Part shown: piece after piece, positions 6,337 to 13,502 of the stretch
Layout: every line of letters starts with the position of its first letter
Numbering within the stretch: position 1 is the first letter of the stretch
Assembly (NCBI GenBank): GCA_045530725.1
Contig: JAZSCT010000011.1
Span: forward strand, 1-35,112
Length of the DNA: 35,112 bases
Reading direction: 5' to 3'
From: SIG435 sp045530725
GTDB taxonomy: Bacteria; Bacillota; Clostridia; UMGS1810
Translations under genes and position numbers: made by a program
Notes under the pieces: model-generated
Told to the model about the DNA's origin: nothing
Database searches by the model: none
What the model saw: only the letters and a program-made list of their open reading frames with translations

Positions 6337-6812
6337 ATACAATAATATCGGTCTTGCGTCCATTTATTTGGATTGGTTTCTATATAATCCCAGATTTTTT
6401 TGTAATCCTGTTCATTTCGAATTATGTGATCATGATATGAACGTTGCCACAATAAACTTCCATATTTCCTTGTAGTATATGATTTCAGTTGTCCAATGAT
6501 ATTTTGTAGGGGAGGGTTTCCATGCCCTCCCGATTCATCCAGCACCATAATCAAATGAATATGATTAGGCATAATCACATATTTCTCAATTTTTACATCT
6601 TTATAGTTATCATTTACATACTGAATTACTTTTTCTATCTCATTTCCAATATTAGTCAATGCGATTTGAGGAACAGAACAGGGATCGTTATCTGAAATTA
6701 TATCTGATAAAAGATTTTTCCTTTCAAATGTACATATAGTTACAAAATATTTTCCCGGATTGCTATAATCATAACCTTTTAACCGCAACTGTTTTCTTTC
6801 AGGATATTCCAT
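6333..6812 (-). CDS. REP-associated tyrosine transposase (RAYT)
   Basis: 159 residues of the Y1/IS200-like HUH transposase superfamily, RAYT group. N-terminal LKGYDYSNPGKYFVTICTFERK, the HUH motif MPNHIHLI (H84, H86) and the C-terminal DYKKIWDYIETNPNKW are typical; Y137 or Y143 should be the catalytic tyrosine. RAYTs are single-copy domesticated transposases thought to move or maintain REP palindromes. REPs lie on both sides, and one lies within the gene: residues 94-103 (SGGHGNPPLQ) are encoded by a complete REP in the variable loop after the HUH motif, in frame and without a stop. Start at ATG 6812 with AAGGA upstream. The frame appears intact, so the protein may be active. Confidence 0.9.
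   Translation of the reverse strand: MEYPERKQLRLKGYDYSNPGKYFVTICTFERKNLLSDIISDNDPCSVPQIALTNIGNEIEKVIQYVNDNYKDVKIEKYVIMPNHIHLIMVLDESGGHGNPPLQNIIGQLKSYTTRKYGSLLWQRSYHDHIIRNEQDYKKIWDYIETNPNKWTQDRYYCM
6506..6532 (+). repeat. REP palindrome, copy 2, inside the RAYT coding sequence
   Basis: GTAG (6506-6509) followed by GGGAGGG (6510-6516), an 8-nt loop and CCCTCCC (6525-6531). Apart from one loop base it is the same element as the flanking copies but inverted relative to them. It keeps the reading frame of the RAYT gene open. Confidence 0.9.
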
Positions 6813-6830
6813 ACCTATTCATTCCTTTTT

Positions 6831-6883
6831 TGGGGCGTGGAAACCCTCATTTTTAACGGGAGGGCATGGAAACCCTCCCCTAC
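6831..6883 (-). repeat. REP palindromes, copies 3 (partial) and 4 (complete)
   Basis: 6833-6849 keeps the loop and right arm of a REP but has lost the left arm. 6858-6883 is complete: GGGAGGG, 8-nt loop, CCCTCCC, then CTAC (GTAG on the minus strand). Its last base overlaps the stop codon of the secreted-protein gene at 6883. Confidence 0.85.
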
Positions 6884-7668
6884 TAGATAATAGATTTGAA
6901 GAAGACTTTAACGTAGAGGTAATCATCATCTACCCCTATGAGCATAGATCTGCCTTCTTTCTGAAACCACACATTTGAATCCCAGTTCACATTTCCTCTG
7001 TATGTAAAGCCATCATTTACAAGATATTTTGTATATGCATCATAGATTTCCTTTGTGATATCTTTTCTCGGATATGCATATATTACGCCCGACAGTCCGC
7101 TATCTGAATATTTGGTCTCATATTTCGGAGCACCTACCGCCTCGGGCGTTGGTACATCGGGGAATTCTTCGAAACTCAGGTTAACTGTATCGGGAAAATT
7201 CACATAGTGCTCATACACACCTGTGATAAGTCGGATTTTTCGCTCCTTGTCATACCATTTCACCGAGCCAAAAAGAGAGAGATTATCAAAATGTGTGATG
7301 ATTCCTTTTTCTGACCAGAGGCATGGAAGAGAAGTATCTTTTACTATAAGTCGGATATCTGTTTCCCTTGCATAAAAGGATAATTCTCCCGTAGTTACTT
7401 CTTCATCTATAAGTTCATGGTGGGGGATATATGTACCCTCATTTACAGTAAGGGTTCTGTCTGTTTCATTCCATATCACTTCAAAGCCATATTTACTTAG
7501 TTCTTCAATCAATACATAAGTTTCCCCATTTATATTCACAGAGGGAATAGAGGATAGATTTATATATGACTTAATATCAGTATAATATGCAGGAATGTCA
7601 GATGATGCATTTGCGCATATTCCTGTTGACATTATGGTTATCAGAATCAAAGCAATTAACTTTTTCAT
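6883..7668 (-). CDS. Secreted protein with copper-amine-oxidase-N-like stalk domain
   Basis: 261 residues. A signal peptide is clear (MKKLIALILITIMSTGICANA, cleavage near residue 21). The segment INGETYVLIEELSKYGFEVIWNETDRTLTVN (about residues 47-77) matches the copper amine oxidase N-terminal stalk domain (PF07833), which is common in secreted clostridial proteins and is not an oxidase. A second weaker copy may lie around LFGSVKWYDKERKIRLITG. The C-terminal half (YTKYLVNDGFTYRGNVNWDSNVWFQKEG) is unassigned and looks like a small alpha/beta domain. It has its own strong promoter. Function unknown; export across the membrane is likely. The large SLH protein gene lies upstream on the same strand. 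Confidence 0.75.
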   Translation of the reverse strand: MKKLIALILITIMSTGICANASSDIPAYYTDIKSYINLSSIPSVNINGETYVLIEELSKYGFEVIWNETDRTLTVNEGTYIPHHELIDEEVTTGELSFYARETDIRLIVKDTSLPCLWSEKGIITHFDNLSLFGSVKWYDKERKIRLITGVYEHYVNFPDTVNLSFEEFPDVPTPEAVGAPKYETKYSDSGLSGVIYAYPRKDITKEIYDAYTKYLVNDGFTYRGNVNWDSNVWFQKEGRSMLIGVDDDYLYVKVFFKSII

Positions 7669-7701
7669 TTGTTAGTCACGACCTTTTGATATTATAAAGA
7701 T

Positions 7702-7730
7702 ATTATATATTTTTTAATAATATATGTCAA
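7702..7730 (-). promoter_or_regulatory. Promoter of the secreted stalk-domain protein
   Basis: Consensus TTGACA and TATAAT with a 17-bp spacer, minus strand, 34 bp before the start codon. Confidence 0.82.
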
Positions 7731-7821
7731 TTATCACAGGATGAAATTTGTGTGAAAATTTGAAATCAATTATCATTACAAATTAGCACGATTTTAAAAG
7801 ATTATGAAGAACCTTTTTTGC

Positions 7822-7847
7822 GGTACGATGAGGGCATCGTACCCTAC
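7822..7847 (-). repeat. REP-like palindrome, GTAG type, different arms
   Basis: Arms GGTACGATG/CATCGTACC (9 bp, 4-nt loop) with GTAG at the base on the minus strand. It has the same architecture as the RAYT-linked REPs but another arm sequence. The rest of the 7731-7990 gap holds only an imperfect branched hairpin near 7919-7955 and nothing coding. Confidence 0.7.
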
Positions 7848-7985
7848 AAACTGGTGATTGTAAATTACCGCAAAACACAGTGTAACTGTCCGTCTGAGTG
7901 ATAGTATAGAATATTAACGAAAGCAACGTTCCTTATCAAAGGGCCGCTGCTTTTAATGATATATATAAGTTATTCAACAAAAAGA

Positions 7986-8021
7986 CAAAAGGAAAACCCG
8001 ACAAGCATATGCTTGTCGGGT
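7986..8021 (-). terminator. Terminator of the SLH protein gene
   Basis: A perfect 13-bp palindromic stem (7996-8021, ACCCGACAAGC in the arm) followed on the minus strand by a T-rich tail, 30 bp after the stop codon. Confidence 0.88.
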
Positions 8022-8052
8022 CTGCCTATATCATAAGATAATTCATTGAGAA

Positions 8053-11000
8053 TTAAAGATCAAAGCCTTCAAGTTCAACGATTTCTTCTTTAACTTCTGC
8101 TTTTTCTTCAACAACTGGAGCAACAGGAGCTACAACAGGAGCTGATGCAGCTGCTACGTTGTCTGTGTACAAAGCAAATCTTGTTGGGTTTGGAGTATCA
8201 AGTCCAACGATATCAAGAACTTTACCTTCGTATGTTCTGATAAGAACTGTGTAACCAGCAAGTGCAGCTACAGGATCTGTTACTGGGTTATTGTCATCAT
8301 CCCAATAGATTGTATCTTCTTTATCAATGTTGCCGTAAGCGTAGTCGCTGAGTTCAACTGTAGAAGAAGATTTCTTAAGACCTGTGATTGTGTACTGGTT
8401 AGCAGCACCACCAACATTGAATTTCTTGAAGTTAGCATCGATTGTTACGTCACATACTTCATCAAGAATGTTAACTGTTACAGCGTTTGCTGTCTTGTTT
8501 TCAATGTAAGCATAGAAGAATGCATCACCATGTGTATAGTCTGAAGTGAAGTTTGCTTTGAAGTTTGTATCGAAAGCAAATTCCTTAGAACCGTTTCTAC
8601 CATCAGCTGTAGCTGAATCGTAGTTAACTTTAGCGATTACAGCATATTTGCTTACGATACCCTTAGAGTCTGCTGAATAAAAGAATACAGAACCCTTATC
8701 AAGTGTTGTGTAAGCAGCTGTTGAGTACATTACAGTTGAATCACTGTTGAAGATCAATGTAACTTCTTCTTCGCCCTTATAAGCTTTAACCTGGAGAACT
8801 TCTTCGCCGTCTTCAGCAAGAACTGTCTTAACGTCAGATACGATAGCGATTGGATCTTCTTTTGCAAGCTGAGCATCAGAACCTGCTACTACAGCAGCTG
8901 AGTAGAAGTCACCGTCAGCGTCAACGTCGAGCATCAATGCTGAATATACGTTTTCGTCAACGAAGTAAGAAAGATCTGTTACATATGAATTTTCATAATC
9001 GTCAGCGTCAAGAACGATAACGATAGCTTTTTCATCAAGAGTTTTGTTTACAATGTCAACACCGTCAGCATCGTATTCGCCAGCAGCTGCATCGTATGAC
9101 AATTCATAGTTGTAGTCAGATGCGCCAGTTGCCATTGGAGCGATTTCGATGATTTCGTTTTCGCTGTTAACTTTGAACTTGATTGTTCTTGCAGCAGCAA
9201 CAGCTGGTTTAATTCTCTTAACAGACTTTGTTGCAATTGTTGTTGTTTCAACGTTTGCAGCAGCATCGATGTCTGAAGCGAACTGTGTAGCGATTGCTGA
9301 TTTGAATGCGCCTGAGAGACCAGACCAAGCTGTGTTAGCGAATTCAGCAGCGATTGTATCGTCAGCCTTCACATTGTATGTGTATGCTTCGTAAACACTG
9401 TTAATAAGTTTGAATCCTTTGATTCTGAATGAGTTAGCAAGTGTGTATGTAGCAATACCGTCTTTTGTGAGCAAGTCGATTTCTGTCTTAGCAGATGGTC
9501 TTGCATCGAGGTAAGCGTTCATGATAACAGCGTAGTTTGTGTTAGCAATCTTGTCGCCTTCAAATCCTACGATGATGTCACCAGAAATACCTACGAAGAA
9601 TGTACCTTCTGACTGGAGACCGATTTTGCCGTATTCAGCGAGTGTAGCATAAGCATCAAGGTCTTTGTCGCCAACTGTTACAGTCTTAACAGAACCTTCA
9701 ACGCTGTATCCATCAACGCCGCCTGATACGAATGAATCTTTAAGAACGATAACATCAAGTGTATCGTATTTACCCTGCTTGAGAGCAGCTGTTTCTGTGC
9801 TTGTGATACCTGTAAGAACCATAGCCAATACATCGTTCTGTTTGATGTCAGCAAGTGTAAGTTCGTTACCATTGATATCTTTGATAGTTACTTTTGCATC
9901 AGGATCGTCAACATTGAAGTTGATCTTGTTGTCGTTTTTGTCAACAGCGATACCCTTAGCTTCGTCAACTTCTTCAACTACTGCATGGTAGTACTTTGTA
10001 ACGCTGATTACATCGTAGTAGTTATCTGCATTGTAGTCGATGAATTCGATTGAACATGGAACGTCAGAGTTAACAGAGTTAACAGCTGTACCAAGGTTTG
10101 AAAGAGCCATAGATGTGTTGTTTACAAGTGTAGTTGCAGATGGAGCAATGTTAACCTTTGTAGATTTTGTAGCACCATCTTTGAAGTACTTAACAACGTT
10201 TGCGAAAGAATCGTCTGTAGCATCGTCATCAAGAGCCTTAGAGCTGATTACGAAAGATGTAGAAACATCGTCGATTTCGTAAGCAAGAACTTCGTATTTG
10301 CTAACGTTCTTCTTAACATATACAACGAGCTGATTTCCGATTGCATCTTCGATATCTGTTTCGCCAGCCAAAAGAAGTTCAGCTGCGAAGTATGGGTTAC
10401 CTTTGTCATATACAGGAACTACAGCGCCTGTCTTCTTAGCCCATGTCTTAACTGGTGAATCGAAGTCATCATCCCACCAGAATTCAACGATACCTTTATC
10501 CTGAACAGCTGCTGTGTATGGCATTGTTGTCTTGTAGCTAACTTTTGAGTTAGCAGCAACGATACCGCCGAGTTTGTAGATACCCATCTTTGTAAGAAGA
10601 GTAACTTTATCATGATCTTCTGTTCTCTTCATGATTTCGAGCTTAACTTCTGTACCGAAGCCAGTCTGTTCCATCATAGGAATGTCAAGTGCATTGTAGC
10701 AGAGCTGAGCAACCAATGATCTTGGAGCACCTGCGCCCTGTGTGCCTGTAACATCACTAAGAAGACCGATCTGGTAAGCTGTTGTCAAGTAACCAGCTAC
10801 CCAGCCACCCTTAGAAACTGCCATTGGTTCGTAACCAAGTGCACAAACAAGCATCTTAACTGCTTCTTCGTATTTAACAGGGTTTTCTGGACCGAATGTG
10901 CCATCACCGTAACCGGAGATGATACCCTGCTGCTGAGCCATAGCAATGTAGCCTGTAGCCCAGTGATCAGCTGCAACGTCAGTAAAGTTTGCTTTACCTG

Positions 11001-11247
11001 TAGCAGCACCTTCAACACCCAACAATCTTGTAATCATAGTAGCAAATTCTGCTCTTGTGATTGTAGCGTCAGGATTGAAGTTTCCTTTGTCGTCGCCCTT
11101 AATCATACCGAGGTCTGAAAGGACGCTTACTGCTTTAGCATAGTCAGCGTCAGCTGCTACGTCTGGGTAAATAGCTGCGAAAGCAACTGAAGAAACCATC
11201 ATAGCAAAAACAACAACTAATGCTAATACTTTTTTGAGATTTTTCAT
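8053..11247 (-). CDS. Large S-layer-homology (SLH) domain surface protein
   Basis: 1064 residues from ATG 11247, which has GGGAGG upstream; a longer in-frame reading begins inside the 5' leader. Signal peptide MKNLKKVLALVVVFAMMVSSVAFA (1-24). Three SLH motifs follow: about 27-70 (YPDVAADADYAKAVSVLSDLG, ITRAEFATMITRLLG), 86-135 (FTDVAADHWATGYIAMA, YEEAVKMLVCALG) and 150-195. They would bind secondary cell-wall polymer. The remaining 850 residues are rich in Asp, Ala, Val and Tyr beta-strand-like sequence with no domain I recognise, ending in a Pro/Ala/Val then Glu-rich tail (APVVAPVAPVVEEKAEVKEE). Size, composition, strong promoter and structured leader suggest a major S-layer subunit, which is an inference. 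Confidence 0.88.
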   Translation of the reverse strand: MKNLKKVLALVVVFAMMVSSVAFAAIYPDVAADADYAKAVSVLSDLGMIKGDDKGNFNPDATITRAEFATMITRLLGVEGAATGKANFTDVAADHWATGYIAMAQQQGIISGYGDGTFGPENPVKYEEAVKMLVCALGYEPMAVSKGGWVAGYLTTAYQIGLLSDVTGTQGAGAPRSLVAQLCYNALDIPMMEQTGFGTEVKLEIMKRTEDHDKVTLLTKMGIYKLGGIVAANSKVSYKTTMPYTAAVQDKGIVEFWWDDDFDSPVKTWAKKTGAVVPVYDKGNPYFAAELLLAGETDIEDAIGNQLVVYVKKNVSKYEVLAYEIDDVSTSFVISSKALDDDATDDSFANVVKYFKDGATKSTKVNIAPSATTLVNNTSMALSNLGTAVNSVNSDVPCSIEFIDYNADNYYDVISVTKYYHAVVEEVDEAKGIAVDKNDNKINFNVDDPDAKVTIKDINGNELTLADIKQNDVLAMVLTGITSTETAALKQGKYDTLDVIVLKDSFVSGGVDGYSVEGSVKTVTVGDKDLDAYATLAEYGKIGLQSEGTFFVGISGDIIVGFEGDKIANTNYAVIMNAYLDARPSAKTEIDLLTKDGIATYTLANSFRIKGFKLINSVYEAYTYNVKADDTIAAEFANTAWSGLSGAFKSAIATQFASDIDAAANVETTTIATKSVKRIKPAVAAARTIKFKVNSENEIIEIAPMATGASDYNYELSYDAAAGEYDADGVDIVNKTLDEKAIVIVLDADDYENSYVTDLSYFVDENVYSALMLDVDADGDFYSAAVVAGSDAQLAKEDPIAIVSDVKTVLAEDGEEVLQVKAYKGEEEVTLIFNSDSTVMYSTAAYTTLDKGSVFFYSADSKGIVSKYAVIAKVNYDSATADGRNGSKEFAFDTNFKANFTSDYTHGDAFFYAYIENKTANAVTVNILDEVCDVTIDANFKKFNVGGAANQYTITGLKKSSSTVELSDYAYGNIDKEDTIYWDDDNNPVTDPVAALAGYTVLIRTYEGKVLDIVGLDTPNPTRFALYTDNVAAASAPVVAPVAPVVEEKAEVKEEIVELEGFDL

Positions 11248-11277
11248 AATTCTCAAATCCTCCCTTATAATATTTTT

Positions 11278-11317
11278 GAAAGAGAACTTACGTTTTGTGA
11301 TAACCCGGTTCTCTTTC
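11278..11317 (-). promoter_or_regulatory. Stem-loop in the 5' leader of the SLH gene
   Basis: A perfect 10-bp stem (11278-11287 with 11308-11317, GAAAGAGAAC/GTTCTCTTTC) with a 20-nt loop. It sits in a leader of about 110 nt, upstream of the ribosome binding site. A smaller AGAC-AATA-GTCT hairpin lies nearer the 5' end. Confidence 0.6.
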
Positions 11318-11365
11318 TGTTCGGAATACCACAATTAGACTATTGTCTAGCCTAACTTTGTGTTC

Positions 11366-11394
11366 ATTATAGCATCACAAAATAATGCCGTCAA
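11366..11394 (-). promoter_or_regulatory. Promoter of the SLH protein gene
   Basis: TTGACG, 17-bp spacer, TATAAT on the minus strand, giving a start near 11359. Confidence 0.82.
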
Positions 11395-11798
11395 GAACAA
11401 TTCGCCGTTGTAACAAAAATGTAAAAATACAGAAATATTACATACATTTTTGTAAACAAACCAATAAATAACAGAGGTTTTCTCTGTATTTATGTAGAAT
11501 ACAGTCGATTACATGAAACCGACAGCCTACTTATTGTATATTCAAAACATCAAAAAGTCAACACTTTTTTTGTGGTTTTTATTTTACAGTTTGATTACAT
11601 AGAATATATGGTGCTTTATACCATATATATGTCAATATATTGTATGATTATTTTTATTTTTGTATGATTTCACAGCGGAATAAGCAGAATCAGACATATT
11701 TTTGTGGAATATTTCTTTTATCGCATTAGTGGAATATATATAATATATAATAAGGAAGGAAATTTGCGAATAAAAGGATTTTGATGAAATGAGGGTGT
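11395..11798. other. AT-rich intergenic region without genes
   Basis: I see no credible reading frame or RNA gene. The only clear structure is a palindrome at 11604-11628 (9-bp arms ATATATGGT/ACCATATAT, 7-nt loop), about 210 bp upstream of the SLH promoter. It could be a regulator-binding site. Confidence 0.5.
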
Positions 11799-11889
11799 AA
11801 TATTTCAATGAGATTCTTCGCTTTCGCTCAGAATGACGACCTAAGGAAGGTAATTGTCATGTTGAGCGGAGCGGATGCGTAGTCGAAAG
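11799..11889. repeat. Dispersed inverted-repeat element, second copy
   Basis: Left arm GAGATTCTTCGC...CTCAGAATGAC and right arm GTCATGTTGAGCGGAGCG...TAGTCGAAAG are imperfect inverted copies. It is related to the element at 4255-4370. Confidence 0.6.
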
Positions 11890-11913
11890 TTTATTTCATA
11901 GTAAAAAGGCACA

Positions 11914-11950
11914 TAAAAAGAAAATATCGCAAACTAAGTGCGATATTTTC
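11914..11950 (-). terminator. Terminator of the asd-dapA-dapB cluster
   Basis: A 12-bp perfect stem (11920-11931 with 11939-11950, GAAAATATCGCA/TGCGATATTTTC), a 7-nt loop, and a T-run on the minus strand. Confidence 0.88.
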
Positions 11951-12038
11951 TACATATGAATTGTTTATTTCTTCTTTTGGGGATTAATAACTTGCTTTTT
12001 CCCGCCTTTTTACGTTCTGGGCCATTTTTACCTGTCAT

Positions 12039-12791
12039 TTATTCCATAAGGTCGGACATATTATACAATCCCGCTCCTTTACCACATAGAAACTTCGCCG
12101 CCTTAATAGCACCCACCGCAAAGACTTCCTTGCTTGTAGCAGTATGCTTAAACTCTATCTGTTCGTCATTTCCTGCAAAAAGCACCTGATGTTCACCTAC
12201 GATTGTACCGCCTCTGACTGCTGATATGCCGATTTCTTTTTTCTGTCTCTTTTCTCTTACAGAATGTCTGTCATACACATATTCTGCTTCTTCTTTCATT
12301 TCTTCTTTGATTGCATCTGCAATCATTATGGCAGTTCCTGATGGAGCATCAATTTTTTGATTGTGATGCTTCTCGATGATTTCTATATCAAAGTTTTCTT
12401 CAAGTACGGAAACGGCTTTTTTCACAAGACTTATGATAAGATTGATACCAAGAGACATATTTGCACTATAAAATACAGGTATCTTTTCTCCCGATGCCTT
12501 CACATATTCTATCTGTTCTTTGGAAAGTCCTGTTGTAGCCACTATAATGGCGGTATTTGACTTAATTGCATATTCCATAGATGGATTAAGGTTTGACGGA
12601 TGAGAAAAATCTATTATCACATCTGCCTTTTCCTTAATATCGTTGTATGATGAATACACGGGGTAGTGGCTTTTTTTCTCAGTATTGATATCTACTCCGC
12701 ACACAATATTGATTGCTTCGTCATCCTGACAGAGTCTTGTGATTACCTGTCCCATTTTTCCGTTGCAACCGGAAAGTATAATGTTTGTCAT
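12039..12791 (-). CDS. dapB: 4-hydroxy-tetrahydrodipicolinate reductase
   Basis: 250 residues, NAD(P)H-dependent, second enzyme of the diaminopimelate/lysine branch. The N-terminal dinucleotide motif is SGCNGKMGQ (residues 7-15). The signature EIIEKHHNQKIDAPSGTA (137-154) contains the catalytic His pair (H142, H143) and K146. The length is typical of the shorter Firmicute type. It belongs functionally with dapA and asd upstream but is separated from dapA by an inserted DUF559 element of about 600 bp, so it may be read through from the asd promoter or have acquired its own. Confidence 0.96.
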   Translation of the reverse strand: MTNIILSGCNGKMGQVITRLCQDDEAINIVCGVDINTEKKSHYPVYSSYNDIKEKADVIIDFSHPSNLNPSMEYAIKSNTAIIVATTGLSKEQIEYVKASGEKIPVFYSANMSLGINLIISLVKKAVSVLEENFDIEIIEKHHNQKIDAPSGTAIMIADAIKEEMKEEAEYVYDRHSVREKRQKKEIGISAVRGGTIVGEHQVLFAGNDEQIEFKHTATSKEVFAVGAIKAAKFLCGKGAGLYNMSDLME

Positions 12792-12813
12792 TGGTTTTAC
12801 CTCTTTTCTTTTT

Positions 12814-13421
12814 CAATCCCCTCGCCACGTACGTGGCTCTCTCCCCTTTGACAAGGGGCGCCCGTTTGACCGAAACCCAAAAGCCTCCCTTGCTAAAGGG
12901 AGAGGGACCGCACCGCGGTGGTGGGATCGAATACCTTTCTATTCTTAATTTTTCTTCTTTTCAACTTCTTCGATAATATAATCGCATACATCAACAAAGT
13001 AATTTTTTATCTGAGCATTCGGAACACGGATAACATCTATTCCAAACTCATTGATTCTTTCGGTTCTGATAGCATCTTTTATCATATTCTCATCTTCATA
13101 ATGTTGAGAGCCATCCAGTTCTATAGCCAGTTTATATTTTGAACAGTAAAAATCAAGTATATACTTGTCTATTATTTTCTGTTTAAGCCATCTTTCTTCT
13201 CTGAATTTAAGGAAATCATACCAAAGATGTTTTTCCTCTTTTGTCATATTTTTTCTTAATGTTCGTGCTAGCGGAGTCAGTTTTTTGTTATGCTTATACA
13301 CTTTGTGTCCTCCACATTTTCTCCAATCTCTCCACCGCTAACGCGGTCATCCTCCCTTTCACAAGGGAGGCTCATGTCTTCTTTCGCTGAAGCGCCTCTT
13401 ACCAAAATGGCGAGGGGATTG
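12814..13421. mobile_element. Inverted-repeat-bounded DUF559 element (putative mobile unit)
   Basis: A 608-bp unit bounded by perfect 14-bp inverted repeats (CAATCCCCTCGCCA at 12814-12827 and its complement at 13408-13421). Inside each end are further matched inverted segments: AGCCTCCCTTG at 12882-12892 against 13362-13372, and GACCGC...GGTGG at about 12906-12921 against CCACC...GCGGTC at 13332-13348. The two flanks are therefore inverted copies around one DUF559 gene. Each flank also folds on itself (CGTACG palindrome at 12824-12837; CCTCCCTT/AAGGGAGG at 13351-13370). No target-site duplication is evident. It lies between dapA and dapB. Confidence 0.7.
12945..13301 (-). CDS. DUF559-family small endonuclease-like protein, copy 2
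   Basis: 118 residues, paralogous to the protein at 3648-4004. It shares RKNMTKEEKHLWYDFLKF near the N-terminus and the PD-(D/E)XK-like core YILDFYCSKYKLAIELDGSQHYED (about residues 47-70); D50, E61 and D63 are candidate metal ligands. Start ATG 13301 with GGAGG about 11 nt upstream. It is the only gene inside the inverted-repeat-bounded unit at 12814-13421; the repeats begin within about 20 bp of both its start and its stop. It has no functional relation to the dap genes around it. Biochemical role not known; nuclease fold assigned by family. Confidence 0.84.
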   Translation of the reverse strand: MYKHNKKLTPLARTLRKNMTKEEKHLWYDFLKFREERWLKQKIIDKYILDFYCSKYKLAIELDGSQHYEDENMIKDAIRTERINEFGIDVIRVPNAQIKNYFVDVCDYIIEEVEKKKN

Positions 13422-13502
13422 TGTAAAGTTCTACTCTATGATTATCTATCCGTTTTTCCAAAAACGGCCATACCGCAAGAAGGTACAGCCGCATAAGTGG
13501 TT

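Noticed and set aside
7919..7955. Terminator or small RNA in the gap before the SLH gene terminator
   Set aside because: The hairpin AAAGCA/TGCTTT is interrupted by mismatches and has no promoter or convincing T-run; not supported as a gene.
9149..9394. Plus-strand frames opposite the SLH-protein gene
   Set aside because: They are antisense shadows created by the biased codon usage of the large surface-protein gene.
11248..11334. 29-residue extension before the SLH-protein signal peptide
   Set aside because: It would bury the signal peptide and runs through the 5' leader stem; the GGGAGG-ATG at 11247 is clearly better.
12814..13421. CRISPR-like repeat array suggested by many short palindromes
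   Set aside because: Repeats are inverted and nested, not evenly spaced direct repeats with unique spacers, and no cas gene is present.
13290..13496. 68-aa plus-strand frame upstream of the DUF559 gene
   Set aside because: It runs through the inverted-repeat flank with no ribosome binding site and low-complexity composition.
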